A stretch of DNA of 64,000 bases from Acidobacteriota bacterium (GTDB taxonomy: Bacteria; Acidobacteriota; Terriglobia; UBA7540): positions 34,211-98,210 of the forward strand of contig JAKAWG010000010.1 of assembly GCA_021817045.1 (NCBI GenBank), given 5' to 3'. Position 1 is the first letter of the stretch; every line of letters starts with the position of its first letter. Positions 1-9,413 of the stretch are shown here, in pieces. The notes beneath the pieces were generated by a model. That model made no database searches. It was not told the DNA's origin and saw only the letters and a program-made list of their open reading frames with translations. A program made the translations under genes and the position numbers.

Positions 1-944
1 CCGTTAATCCGGACGGGGTAGCCATCACGGGCGATCCCCCGCTCGATCATTTCAAAACCCACCAGCTTCTTGCGAACGCCTTTCTGCTTCTGTTCGGCGA
101 GCGACGCTTTGCCGATGAACTCGCCTTTATCCAGCTTCGAGATCCAGCCGAGATTCGCTTCGAGCAGCGTGGTTTCCTCGTCCAGTTCATTGCCATATAG
201 CGGGTACGCCGCTTCGAGCCGGAGCGTATTGCGCGCGCCAAGTCCGGCAGGAATCAGGCCGTGCGGCCGGCCAGCTTCCAAAAGCCCATTCCATACCGTC
301 AGCGATTCGGCGGGAGGAAAGTAGAACTCAAAGCCATCCTCGCCCGAGTATCCGGTTCGCGCCAGGAGCCCGTCCACTCCGCAGCAGCTTGCCGCGCGGC
401 ACCAATAGGTTTTGAGGGTAGCGGGGTCCGGAGCGGTTACCTGCGCAAGAATCACGACAGCCGCCGGACCTTGAAGAGCAAGCTGCGAATACCCTTCTGA
501 AACGTCGCGAATTTCCACGTCAGAGGTGGCCGGGAACGGGTTGTTGGCCAGAACGTATTCGTAATCCTTTTGCGTATTGGCGGCATTGACGCAGATGAAA
601 AAACGATCTTCGCCCAGGCGATGGATCACGCAGTCGTCCACAGCGCTGCCCTGCGGATACATGAGGGCCGAATACTGCGCCTGATTCAGGGCAAGGCGCG
701 CCACGTCATTGCAGGTGAGGTGCTGCAAGGCCGCGAGCGCCTTCGGCCCTCGCGCTTCAATTTCGCCCATGTGACTCACGTCAAACAACCCGGCGCGCGT
801 ACGGACAGCCAGATGTTCCTCAACAATTCCGGTATATTCCACCGGCATTGCCCAGCCGGCAAAATTCACCATGCGCGCTCCCGCCTGCCGGTGCGCGTCA
901 AACAGAGCTGTTCGCTTGAGCGTGATTTCCGCCGGGGTGGCCAA
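1..944 (-). CDS. gcvT: Aminomethyltransferase (glycine cleavage T protein), 3' end cut by window
   Basis: The minus strand reads continuously from a TTG start ([20 protein letters not shown]) to the window edge, and the C-terminus is missing. Family hallmarks are visible: [23 protein letters not shown] and the folate/lipoyl-arm region [10 protein letters not shown], then [15 protein letters not shown] and the later [17 protein letters not shown]. The product transfers the aminomethyl group from lipoylated GcvH to tetrahydrofolate in the cytosol. The TTG was chosen because GGGAG lies five bases upstream and the encoded N-terminus matches the family length. The frame stays open further upstream, so a GTG farther out cannot be excluded. 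The ORF track misses the gene because it uses TTG and runs off the end. No glycine riboswitch was recognised upstream. Confidence 0.93.
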   Translation of the reverse strand, partial: MATPAEITLKRTALFDAHRQAGARMVNFAGWAMPVEYTGIVEEHLAVRTRAGLFDVSHMGEIEARGPKALAALQHLTCNDVARLALNQAQYSALMYPQGSAVDDCVIHRLGEDRFFICVNAANTQKDYEYVLANNPFPATSDVEIRDVSEGYSQLALQGPAAVVILAQVTAPDPATLKTYWCRAASCCGVDGLLARTGYSGEDGFEFYFPPAESLTVWNGLLEAGRPHGLIPAGLGARNTLRLEAAYPLYGNELDEETTLLEANLGWISKLDKGEFIGKASLAEQKQKGVRKKLVGFEMIERGIARDGYPVRIN

Positions 945-1171
945 AGAAACTCCCAGATTTGAGAACCCCGGCTGAGTGCGCTGCCTTAGATGCCAAGGTC
1001 CTTCGCCGGAGCTAGGCACGATGTAAACGCGAAGGCCGCGAACGCGCCGCCCACGGCAAACGTAACACACGCCGCGCGAGAGGGTCAAGGCGCGGGCTCG
1101 TAAGTGGAGCTCAATATTGACCCAGACGGCGCCTTTCGTGTACCGTCTATTCTCCAAGCGAGACACGAAAA

Positions 1172-2524
1172 ATGGCTGAGAAGTCCAAGCTTCCCCAATA
1201 TCTCTCTCTATCGACGCCGGTGCCTGCTGCCAGCCGTGCGCCCTGGTACAAGAACACGTTCCCCACCTATATGGCAATTTTTCTGTGGGTAGGATTCTAT
1301 TTGAAGCTGGCGGGGCCAACCATCGGCTACGCCAGCGTTGGCGTATGCCTATGGGGGCTGCTGGTGGCAGGAATTCTGTGTTTCGCGCTCTACTACTACG
1401 CTCCCGCGATGTTAGGCATGAAGACCGGGCGTCCGCTTTACGTCGTCGGCAGCTCCACTTTTGGGACCGCCGGCGGTTATCTTATGCCCGGCCTCTTGAT
1501 GGGATTCCTGCAACTGGGTTGGGTGGCAGTGGCGACGGCAGTTTCCACCGACTTCATCATGGACGGGCTAAACAAGACCTCAAAGAGTCTCTCCATCTTA
1601 ATTGCTTTAATCTGGGTCTACGTGTTGGCATGGATTGCGATCAAGGGAATCCGGTACGTGGCTAAAATGGCGCAGGTCTTTAATTGGGTTCCGCTGTTCA
1701 TGCTTTTTGTTGTCTTCTGGGCCAACCGCAGCGGCATCGCGCGCTACCAACCCGCGCACCACGATCCTTTGACGGGGTTTTTGAGTGTCCTGACCATTGT
1801 GATCGGTTATTTCGCGACCGCCGGGGCGGCGGGCGCGGACTTTGGCATGAACAACCGCGACCGCCGGGATATTTTCTTAGGGGGAGCTTGCGGCATCGTG
1901 GGTGGGGTCGTTGTTGCCGGCGCGCTTCCTATGCTGTCCGTCGCGGGTTATCTCGGCAGAGGCGCCAGCCCCGTGAGCTACGATTACAGCGCCGCAATCT
2001 CCAGCGTAGGCGCTCTGGCGCCTATCATGTTTTTTCTCTTCGCAGCCGCTTCACTCGCTCCGACTTGTTTCTCCACCTTTATCGCCTCGAACAGCCTGAG
2101 CACCATGCTTCCAAAGATTCCGCGCAGTGTCTCGACTCTGGTCGGAGTCAGCATCAGCGCGGTCCTCGCAATCACGGGCGTGGCCAATAACGTGGTCGGG
2201 TTCTTCGTCATCGTCGGCGCGTCGTTCGGGCCGATCTGCGGCGCGATGGCGGCGGATTATCTCCTCGCAGGAAGGAGCTGGTCAGGCCCGCGCCTGGGAA
2301 TCAATTGGGCTGGCTACGCTGCTTGGGCGGCCGGTTTTGTCGCGGGCATTCCCGACCACATTCCCGGAATTCCAGCCGCCTGGGTGAAGGCGGATAATCC
2401 CTCCGTGCTGTTCTCGTTTATCGTCGGGTTTGTAGTCTACCTGGTTCTGGCTAAGGCTGGAGCGCTGCCACCGGTGGCAGCGGAGCAGATGGTACCCATC
2501 AGCAATGAGTCTCCCGCACTGTAG
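1172..2524 (+). CDS. NCS1-family nucleobase:cation symporter (cytosine/purine permease-like)
   Basis: A 450-residue, very hydrophobic protein with about twelve membrane segments. It starts with a short soluble N-terminus followed by PWYKNTFPTYMAIFLWVGF, which resembles the first helix region of cytosine/purine/allantoin permeases, and has the family length. Glycine- and alanine-rich helices continue to the C-terminus (FSFIVGFVVYLVLAKAGALPP). It probably imports a nucleobase or related compound with H+ or Na+ across the inner membrane. The substrate cannot be read from the sequence. It is divergent from gcvT with about 230 bp between them and has no operon partner downstream. Confidence 0.82.
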   Translation: MAEKSKLPQYLSLSTPVPAASRAPWYKNTFPTYMAIFLWVGFYLKLAGPTIGYASVGVCLWGLLVAGILCFALYYYAPAMLGMKTGRPLYVVGSSTFGTAGGYLMPGLLMGFLQLGWVAVATAVSTDFIMDGLNKTSKSLSILIALIWVYVLAWIAIKGIRYVAKMAQVFNWVPLFMLFVVFWANRSGIARYQPAHHDPLTGFLSVLTIVIGYFATAGAAGADFGMNNRDRRDIFLGGACGIVGGVVVAGALPMLSVAGYLGRGASPVSYDYSAAISSVGALAPIMFFLFAAASLAPTCFSTFIASNSLSTMLPKIPRSVSTLVGVSISAVLAITGVANNVVGFFVIVGASFGPICGAMAADYLLAGRSWSGPRLGINWAGYAAWAAGFVAGIPDHIPGIPAAWVKADNPSVLFSFIVGFVVYLVLAKAGALPPVAAEQMVPISNESPAL

Positions 2525-2745
2525 GGTCCTTTAGTTCGAAGCGCGCTGCTTGGAGTACGGCGGCTTGCCGCCGCTCTGTGCCCACGAGCTTGCTCGCGGC
2601 CTGGAGTTTTTATATTTGTCAGGCCCGAAGGGCCGATCTACGCCAGCCCTGGGCAACGCCCAGGGTCAGCGGAGACGCTCCCCGAACCATCCAGCCCCGA
2701 AAGGGCGGCCCAGACTCAATTCGAAGAAGGGTCAAACGCATTTCG

Positions 2746-3075
2746 CTACCGGCGCTTGGCATGCGGCTTCCCTTGATGTCGGGAGATGTAACGAGCTGGT
2801 GTCGCGCTGCGCTTTTTCGGTGGCTGGGAAGGCTCCGGGGTGTCAGCCGCTGGCATCTTGGCGGCGACTTGATCAAATAAACTGGCGCGATAGTCCGGAG
2901 ACTTCTTCTTGCCTCCTTCACCGTGCCGAAAGGGATGCTCGGTGTGGCAGGTTTGGCAGACTACTTTTACAACCTCGCCGTTCACCATGCTAGCCACGGC
3001 ATGGTTCAAAAGAAGGCGACACCTCGGGCAATAGTCATCGATCAAGTCGCCCAGACGTTTCTCGGAAGCCGTCAT
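2746..3075 (-). CDS. Small zinc-ribbon protein of unknown function
   Basis: A 109-residue protein with two CxxC knuckles (CPRC near residue 16 and CQTC near residue 40), the normal spacing for a zinc ribbon. The C-terminus is basic and proline-rich, low in complexity and probably disordered (PSQPPKKRS, ISRHQGKPHAKRR). The arrangement suggests a nucleic-acid or protein adaptor, but no function can be assigned. It is a single gene facing the NCS1 permease. The opposite-strand ORFs at 2550 and 2923 are shadows. Confidence 0.7.
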   Translation of the reverse strand: MTASEKRLGDLIDDYCPRCRLLLNHAVASMVNGEVVKVVCQTCHTEHPFRHGEGGKKKSPDYRASLFDQVAAKMPAADTPEPSQPPKKRSATPARYISRHQGKPHAKRR

Positions 3076-3755
3076 TCAGGGCCCTTTCTCGAGCACGAGG
3101 ATCATTGAGGCGATTATAACTCGTGACTAATGGAAATCAACGGCATCCTGCGGACTTGGCACTCGATCGATCTGACGTAGCGGCGCCTTCAAGCCGCCCT
3201 TTCGCCAACAAAGAGCCTCTACCTCAACATTGGCCGGCATGAGTTAGGCCCAATTGCTCCTCGACATTCTGGGGGATGAAAATTTTCTGTCTCATTTGTC
3301 TCACCTGTCTCCACGATCCCACTCTCGAAGCGTACAATTAGGGCTTGCAGGTGAACCGAACGTTGATATGGGAGGCCGAGAAGCTCGTGCGATAATACGC
3401 ATAAAATGACCCACTTAACTGATAATAATGGACTTAAGCGAAATGAATTTATTGTTTCTTTCCCCCGGTGGCAAGCTTTGCCCATCCACGCCCAAGGGCG
3501 AGATCCCCGTGCCGCAGGAGTGCGAAAGAAACACCAAAAGAATGTTTAGGGGTCATCGATATAACTCATTGAAAACAAATGGCAATTAGCACGAGCAATG
3601 ACCAACAATCTCCTGGAGACCATCTAGGTCTATGATTATAAAGGAGTAATTAAAACAGATTGTTGGTCTATGATCGAAGTGATAGAAAATATGCAGGTTA
3701 ACAGCAAATGGAGCGGAAAAAACCGAAATTGTTTGCGCGAAATGTGGGTTCTTAG
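3076..3755. other. 680-bp AT-richer intergenic region
   Basis: No convincing gene is seen. The ORF at 3219-3485 (minus) has no ribosome binding site or recognisable motif. The segment from about 3540 to 3740 is distinctly AT-rich and carries the 12-bp inverted repeat listed separately. It is the upstream region of the 850-residue exported protein. Confidence 0.6.
3600..3668. repeat. 12-bp perfect inverted repeat with internal direct repeat
   Basis: GACCAACAATCT (3600-3611) is exactly reverse-complemented as AGATTGTTGGTC (3657-3668), with 45 bp between. GGTCTATGAT also occurs twice in the same orientation (3627-3636 and 3665-3674), the second copy overlapping the right arm. It lies about 90 bp before the start of the next gene, so an operator or a relic of a small mobile element is possible. 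Confidence 0.6.
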
Positions 3756-6308
3756 ATGAGCCAGCTCAAGAGACGAGCCTTTCTGCAGCACGCGCTGGCG
3801 GTGCCGGGTCTTGGCGCAGCAGCCAGGATCGCTTCTGCCGAGCCTGCGCCGCAGAAGCCAGAACCGCGCGACCCATCCGCTCTACCAGCGCGCGTCCCGA
3901 ACGAATACACGCTGTTTCTGCCCGGCGAGCGCGAAGCCCTCGCGGACATTCCGCGCGCCGAAGCGATTGAAGGCCGCACGGTCCGAGCGCGGCACGGCTC
4001 CGAAAGCAAGACCATGCGCTCCGGCGAATCAATTGGCGGGTGGGAATTGCTGGCCGTAGTTCCCTGGCTAAACGGCGTGGCCACGGCCGTTTTTGAAAAA
4101 CACGTCACTCACCAGGGGGCCATCGCCTTCATCACCGTCGCGGGGGAAATCGCTCGCGTCCCCAAGCGCATCGGCGATCTTTCCAAAATTCGTCCCCGAT
4201 CTGTGGCCTCACCGCCTGGCCTTGATTTTACTCTCCCAGCCCGATACATTCCCGGACCGGACAACCTCGGCAATTACATCCTGAATTCCTCAGAAGACCC
4301 GAGCTACGAGAACATCGCTGCCCTCGGCCCGGAATTCATCGGTTGGATGCTGGTGGCCAATGAAGAAGCTGGGCCGGAAAAATCGCTTTGGCTCGAGGCC
4401 GATGGCACATCGCGGCAGTTTGGCGATAACCCGCAGTCGCTCTGGGCGCCGGACCTCACCGGAAGGCTCTTTGACCCGCACCGCTTCTTGCCCGGTGAAT
4501 ATCAGTATCAGTACGTCCACGGGTACAGCAAGCGCACGATGCTTGCGGGCTTCTTGCCGGCAGCGGACATCGGCGCGTGGAACCCGCATTACAAAACAGG
4601 ATACGAAGTGATGGTCCTGTTGCCGCCCGGCGGCGACGCGAAACCCATAGGCCGCGTGCGCGCGCAGCGCCTGCCGCAGCAAGGCCAGCAGGCTGAATCC
4701 ACCGGCGATCCGCCTGCCTTTGAAAACCGCTATTGGAACTGTTCGCCCGAAGCGTTCTATTCGGCTCTTGCGGGAATTTGGAATCGCTGGCACGACTTCT
4801 TCAACCAGAAAATGCAGGTGGAAATTCCCGATGAGTGGCTCCTGGACGCTGCTCGCGCCGGGATCGTGATGTGCCGGTGCAGCTACCGCGGGCTGAATCC
4901 AACCTACCAGATCGGCGAAGGCGGTTACACCAAGATTCCCGAGCGCAGCCACGCGCTCTTTCCCGTGGCGCACTATGAGTTCGTCTGGGCGCACCAGCTC
5001 TGGAACCTGACTGAAGAAGTGGAGCCCTACTTCGAGCACTACCTTGAGAACTACATCCTTCCCGATGGCAATTTTCTTTACAACATGCAGGACCAAGTAG
5101 AAGCGCCGCTCAATGCCGGCGTGTTCCTGGAGAATTCGGCTCGCGCTTACGACTACACCCATGATCTGGATGCGCTGAAGCGGCGGCTGCCCACGCTGCG
5201 GCGGATGATCGACTTTGTCGTGAAGCGCTACGAATACTCGAAGCGATCTTTCCCGCCGAGCGACCCGCGCCACGGGCTGATCTGGGGATCACCGGAAGCC
5301 GACAACGGCGAGCCGGACAATGACTTTCCGGAATCCCACCCTTATTACTATCAGAACGCTTCCTGGACGTGGCGCGGCCTGCACGAGCACGCGCGCTCGC
5401 TGGCGCTCGCCGCCAGTGAAAATGGGGACGATGACTTGCGGCGAGAATCTGCCAGGATGGCTTCGCTTGCGGCTGAAATGCGGGCGAACATCGAGCGTTC
5501 CCTGGGCACAGCGCTTGCGGCGCGAAATCCGGCGATGAAGGCGGCTGGGATCACGCCCTTCACACCGTTCGACACCAAACGCCAACCCACCGAACTTTCG
5601 AGTTACGAAAATCACCGTTACATGATGGACTGGTGGACGAGCGATTGGGGCGATCCGGCGCTGGATGAAGGTCACTTCAAGCATCGGCTGATTGCGGGCG
5701 AGCAGATTCTCGGCATGAATACGGACGGCGATTATCCTCGCACGTCGAATTTCATGTCTCACGGGACGCTCGCCGGGCGCATCCGCCAGGAAGACTATCG
5801 CCCATTTTTGCTCACGCTCTACGCTCTTTGTTGCTACACGATGGATTCCGGCAGCCGGTATTCGCCGGAAGATGCGTTTTTGCCGGGAGGTTATCCCGGA
5901 GAAGGCAGTCCATACGGCTGGTCTGCGGTGGTGAATAGCGAGCTTCAGCCGGCGCTGGGCCTGCGATGGCTATTGTGTTATGAAGAGCACGACCGCGATG
6001 TGGTTCACTTGCAAAAGACCGCGCCGAAGCACTGGTTCGCGGCGGGAGAAATGATCCGGGTCGCGCACTGTCCTACGCGTTTCGGGCCGCTGAGCTGGAC
6101 TACGGTTTCAGAGAAGCAAGGAAGAGCGCGATGGCGCGTGCGGATTGAGTGTGAGAAACCTTTCGCCGCCGAACTCGTTGTTCACATCCATGCTCCGGAT
6201 CGCAAGCCCCTTGCGAGCACCTCGCTCGGGCGATTGGAAAGCGACCGCGTCGTACTGCCGGCCGCAACGCTTGCCGGGAAGAAGGAAATCGAGCTTGAAA
6301 TCACGTAG
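3756..6308 (+). CDS. Tat-exported protein with six-hairpin glycosidase-like domain
   Basis: An 850-residue protein that begins with a twin-arginine signal (KRRAFLQHALAVPGLGAAARIASA), so it is probably periplasmic or extracellular. The N-terminal third is beta-rich. The middle and C-terminal part (from about residue 340) is rich in Trp, Tyr and Glu helices such as WNRWHDFFNQKM, YEFVWAHQLWNL and SPYGWSAVVNSEL, which resembles the alpha/alpha toroid of six-hairpin glycoside hydrolases. The exact GH family and catalytic acids could not be assigned. It stands alone. Nearby carbohydrate genes in this window (GH3, SGNH esterase, isomerases) make a polysaccharide role plausible. Confidence 0.6.
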   Translation: MSQLKRRAFLQHALAVPGLGAAARIASAEPAPQKPEPRDPSALPARVPNEYTLFLPGEREALADIPRAEAIEGRTVRARHGSESKTMRSGESIGGWELLAVVPWLNGVATAVFEKHVTHQGAIAFITVAGEIARVPKRIGDLSKIRPRSVASPPGLDFTLPARYIPGPDNLGNYILNSSEDPSYENIAALGPEFIGWMLVANEEAGPEKSLWLEADGTSRQFGDNPQSLWAPDLTGRLFDPHRFLPGEYQYQYVHGYSKRTMLAGFLPAADIGAWNPHYKTGYEVMVLLPPGGDAKPIGRVRAQRLPQQGQQAESTGDPPAFENRYWNCSPEAFYSALAGIWNRWHDFFNQKMQVEIPDEWLLDAARAGIVMCRCSYRGLNPTYQIGEGGYTKIPERSHALFPVAHYEFVWAHQLWNLTEEVEPYFEHYLENYILPDGNFLYNMQDQVEAPLNAGVFLENSARAYDYTHDLDALKRRLPTLRRMIDFVVKRYEYSKRSFPPSDPRHGLIWGSPEADNGEPDNDFPESHPYYYQNASWTWRGLHEHARSLALAASENGDDDLRRESARMASLAAEMRANIERSLGTALAARNPAMKAAGITPFTPFDTKRQPTELSSYENHRYMMDWWTSDWGDPALDEGHFKHRLIAGEQILGMNTDGDYPRTSNFMSHGTLAGRIRQEDYRPFLLTLYALCCYTMDSGSRYSPEDAFLPGGYPGEGSPYGWSAVVNSELQPALGLRWLLCYEEHDRDVVHLQKTAPKHWFAAGEMIRVAHCPTRFGPLSWTTVSEKQGRARWRVRIECEKPFAAELVVHIHAPDRKPLASTSLGRLESDRVVLPAATLAGKKEIELEIT

Positions 6309-6346
6309 CGGCACAACCTTAAGTGCTGGCACAGCCGCCCAGGTCT

Positions 6347-6441
6347 GTCATGCTGAGCTCCGCGAAGCATCCCGGCATTTAGAACGGGGCAAATACTGGG
6401 ATTCTTCGTCGTCCCGCCGCGTCGGGACTTCTCAGAATGAC
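6347..6441. repeat. Dispersed intergenic palindromic repeat
   Basis: The element begins GTCATGCTGAG and ends CTCAGAATGAC, imperfect inverted ends around a GC-rich centre containing GGGATTCTTCGTCG. Related GTCATTC-type elements occur near 40303 and 44840. It lies between the convergent ends of the exported protein gene and purM, a usual place for such elements. Confidence 0.6.
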
Positions 6442-6522
6442 GCCCCCAGCAAGTTTTTCAACAAACTGAGAAGGAAAAAATTCAACGCCGTCGGTCATGC
6501 CGATTTGTGCTGCTTCAAAACA

Positions 6523-7617
6523 TCAGCGATCGGGTTGGAAGGCGTCGTCGCAGCCGATCAGCCGGAACTGCGGAAGCCAGACGCGCTTCATTTCGTCCTT
6601 CACCGCACGCCCGATCACGTGGCTTTCCACGCCGTGCTCAGCGGCAATCGTCTGAACGCGCGGAGCGTCGTCCGGGGGAACAACCACGCAGAAGCCGATT
6701 CCCATGTTATAGGTGAAGAACATCTCCTCGTCACTTACCTGCCCGTATTTTTGGATGAGCTGGAAGACGGGCTGAGGCTCAGGCAGATGATCCAGCACGT
6801 ATCCGGCGGGCGAGTCCGCGCGAGAGAGGTTGAGGAAGCCGGTGCTCGTGATGTGGGCGAGGGCTTTCACGCGCACGCCAGCGCGGAGCATGGCTCGCAC
6901 TTCCTTCACGTAAATGCGCGTGGGTTCGAGAAGTTCCTCGCCGATCGTCCGCCCGAGTTCCGCACAATGGCGGTCCGGCGCCCAACCGAGCTTGGTGAAG
7001 AAGATGCGGCGGGCGAGGGTGAGGCCGTTCGAGTGAATGCCCGAAGAGCGCAGGCCCACGATGACGTCGCCCTCCGCGGTGTCCTTGCCGGTGAGGATGT
7101 GATCGAGCGGCACTTGCCCCACACAGCTTCCTACCAGGTCAAAGGCCCAGCCTTTGCGCACTCCATGGATTATTTCTGTAACCTGCGCGATTTCTCCGCC
7201 AGGGATCGTTACGCCCGCCATCTCTGCTCCCCGGTAAAGGCCCTTCGCAATCGGCTCCAGGAGCTCGCGGCGAGGTTCTTCGACCGCAAGGTAATCGAGC
7301 ATGGCCAACGGCTCGGCTCCCACGCAGAGCACGTCGTTCACGTTCATCGCCACGCAATCAATGCCGATGGTGTCGTACTTGCCGAGCATCTCCGCGATCA
7401 TGATCTTCGTGCCCACGCCGTCGGCGGAGAGGGCGAGTCCCACGCCGTTGCCGATGTCGATGACATTCGCAAAATAGCCGAGGGGCAGGACAACCCTTCC
7501 GTGACCTGGCCGAAGCGCGAAGGTGCGCTCGACCCAGTGAGTAAGGAGGGGCATGGCTTCTTCTTGCTTTTCGCTGTCCACGCCTGCCGATTTGTAGGTC
7601 AACGGTCCTTCCGTCAT
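6523..7617 (-). CDS. purM: Phosphoribosylformylglycinamidine cyclo-ligase (AIR synthetase)
   Basis: A 364-residue protein that opens with TYKSAGVDSEKQEEAM, the PurM N-terminal pattern, followed by ALSADGVGTK, DCVAMNVNDVLCVGAEPL, the nucleotide-binding VTIPGGEIAQV, RSSGIHSNGLTLAR and the late MGIGFCVVV. It catalyses ATP-dependent ring closure of FGAM to AIR in cytosolic purine synthesis. The ATG is preceded by GAGGTGA at suitable spacing. It is related to SelD, but the GVDSEKQEEAM motif and the C-terminal region are those of PurM. It is a monocistronic gene divergent from the alcohol dehydrogenase. The 551-residue ORF on the opposite strand is a shadow. Confidence 0.95.
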   Translation of the reverse strand: MTEGPLTYKSAGVDSEKQEEAMPLLTHWVERTFALRPGHGRVVLPLGYFANVIDIGNGVGLALSADGVGTKIMIAEMLGKYDTIGIDCVAMNVNDVLCVGAEPLAMLDYLAVEEPRRELLEPIAKGLYRGAEMAGVTIPGGEIAQVTEIIHGVRKGWAFDLVGSCVGQVPLDHILTGKDTAEGDVIVGLRSSGIHSNGLTLARRIFFTKLGWAPDRHCAELGRTIGEELLEPTRIYVKEVRAMLRAGVRVKALAHITSTGFLNLSRADSPAGYVLDHLPEPQPVFQLIQKYGQVSDEEMFFTYNMGIGFCVVVPPDDAPRVQTIAAEHGVESHVIGRAVKDEMKRVWLPQFRLIGCDDAFQPDR

Positions 7618-7796
7618 CGGATCACCTCTGGGGGAAATTCAATTTTCCGAAGCGCTCTTTCTTTGCATCCCTCAATGGTAGCGCATCTGGCCACTCGCCA
7701 TTTTAGCTCGGCGCGAGCCCGCCTTTGCACTTTCAACCGATCGTGGCGTAAATTCACTTGGCTATCCCTAAGCGGCCGATGGAGTGAGTATCTCGA

Positions 7797-8849
7797 ATGA
7801 TCGCTCTGGTTCATTACAAATTGGCAAAAGGTGGGGTGGAGTTACGAGAAGTTCCGCGCCCCCTCGATCTTGCGAAGGATGAAGTGCTGCTGGCAAGTCG
7901 GGGAGTGGGAGTCTGCGGCAGCGACTTACATCAATGGCACAATACGCAAAGCTGGAACGTGAATGTGCCCGTCATTCTCGGGCACGAGTTTTGCGGCGTT
8001 GTCGCGGAATGCGGCCAGGACGTGCGGGAATTCAAGGCGGGCGACCGCGTGGCTTGCGAGACGGCGGCGCGCATCTGCGGGCGCTGCGTTTATTGCCGAA
8101 GCGGAGAATATAACCTTTGCCCGCAGAGGCTGGGTTTTGGTTACGGTGTGGACGGGGCGATGGCCGAGTACGTAAAAGTGCCCGCCCGCTGCCTTCACCA
8201 TTTGCCGGCTTCCGTGTCATTTGTTAAGGCAGCGCTTACTGAGCCGTGCTGCGTGGCTTTCAACGCCACCTGCACGAAGACGCAAATCCGCCCGGGCGAC
8301 AACGTCCTTGTCTTAGGCCCGGGCACGATCGGTTTGTTGTGTCTCGTGTTTGCCAAGCTGGCGGGAGCCGCGACGCTGGGAATTACCGGGCTTCCACAAG
8401 ACAGACAACGGCTGGAGCTGGCTCGGTCGCTGGGCGCAACCTACGTTCTGACCGAAACGACGAACGAGAGCCTGCAAACCATCCGCAGCACAGGCGACGG
8501 GCTGGGAATGGACGTGGTGATCGACGCAACCGGCTATTCCGCCGCGCTGCAATTTGCACTTGCCGCCGTCCGTCCGGGTGGTCAGATCACGAAAGTCGGC
8601 TGGGGCGCGGAGCCGCTCCAGTTTTCGCTGGATCCAATTGTGCAGAAGGCGGCGCGAATCCAGGGGAGCTTCAGCCATAATTATCCCATTTGGGAACGAG
8701 TGATCGGCCTGGTCGCCTCCGGCCTGTTCGATCCGACTCCGCTTATTGGCCGCGTCGAGCCGCTTGAGAACTGGAAAGTGTGCTTCGAGGAAATGAGCTC
8801 GGGGCAAGTCGTCAAGGATATTCTTCGCCCCGCGCCAGAGGGGAGCTAG
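7797..8849 (+). CDS. Zinc-dependent medium-chain alcohol/polyol dehydrogenase
   Basis: A 350-residue MDR protein. The catalytic-zinc region GVGVCGSDLHQWHN and GHEFCGVV are present. The structural-zinc lobe is CGRCVYCRSGEYNLC, and the Rossmann glycine motif is LGPGTIGLL. The layout matches sorbitol, L-threonine and butanediol dehydrogenases, which oxidise a secondary alcohol with NAD+. The substrate is not decidable. It shares its 180-bp upstream region with purM and has no operon partner. Confidence 0.85.
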   Translation: MIALVHYKLAKGGVELREVPRPLDLAKDEVLLASRGVGVCGSDLHQWHNTQSWNVNVPVILGHEFCGVVAECGQDVREFKAGDRVACETAARICGRCVYCRSGEYNLCPQRLGFGYGVDGAMAEYVKVPARCLHHLPASVSFVKAALTEPCCVAFNATCTKTQIRPGDNVLVLGPGTIGLLCLVFAKLAGAATLGITGLPQDRQRLELARSLGATYVLTETTNESLQTIRSTGDGLGMDVVIDATGYSAALQFALAAVRPGGQITKVGWGAEPLQFSLDPIVQKAARIQGSFSHNYPIWERVIGLVASGLFDPTPLIGRVEPLENWKVCFEEMSSGQVVKDILRPAPEGS

Positions 8850-8958
8850 TGTCGCGTCGCATAAACGCGCCTAACAAGCAGGCTATCATTCCGAGCACGG
8901 CGAGGTATCTGTTTGTGGGCGGGGGCTGGAAACAAAGCAGATCAAGCGAAGATCTTCT

Positions 8959-9331
8959 TGGTGGAGGCGGGGGGAGTTGAACCCCCGTCCGAAAAGCCTA
9001 ACGGCTGGAAGACTACATGCTTAGACCGTTCGCTCGAAAGATTCGTCAGCGGCTCTCAGGAACGGACAAGAACGAACCGCCGACTAGCCTGATCCTCTTC
9101 CGTCGCCGGAAGAGATTCACCCCCTGGTTTCAGGCGGCAACCAAAGAGCTAGCCCGCTACATCGACATCTTTCTCCGCCCGGCGGGCCGGACGAAGAAGA
9201 CGCGCTACCTAATTAGGCAGCGAGAGCAAACTGCGTGTTGGCAGTTGTCTTGTTCCACTCCGATCACGGGTGGTGTGGCCCCCGGCATGCCTTCCAGGCG
9301 TAACAGCTTCCGTCGAAACCGGTACACCCCC
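8959..9331 (-). ncRNA. ssrA: Transfer-messenger RNA (tmRNA)
   Basis: The minus strand begins GGGGGTGTACCGGTTTCGACGG, the conserved tmRNA 5' end, and ends GGTTCAACTCCCCCCGCCTCCACCA with an encoded CCA. The first seven bases pair with CGCCTCC before the discriminator A, including G-U pairs. The tag reading frame (9242-9213) reads GCC AAC ACG CAG TTT GCT CTC GCT GCC TAA, giving ANTQFALAA. The RNA rescues stalled ribosomes with SmpB and marks truncated proteins for proteolysis. ORFs drawn over this locus are not genes. Confidence 0.97.
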
Positions 9332-9413
9332 TTTAAATATTGTACATGTGGGCCAGACTTGTTTGTCAAGCCGTAGTCGGGTGGTGCGAGCACGCGCGAA
9401 GAATGCGCTCAAT

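Noticed and set aside
945-1171. Glycine riboswitch upstream of gcvT
   Set aside because: No paired aptamer motifs could be recognised on the minus strand before the TTG start.
6523-7617. selD (selenophosphate synthetase) as partner of the selenoproteins
   Set aside because: The protein has the PurM-specific N-terminus (AGVDSEKQEEAM) and lacks the SelD C-terminal signature; it is purM.
6145-7800. 551-residue plus-strand ORF
   Set aside because: It is antisense to purM, whose motifs are complete on the other strand; the translation is His/Arg-rich and has no domain.
9017-9412. Several ORFs (9017-9376, 9205-9393, 9209-9412)
   Set aside because: They lie over the tmRNA gene.
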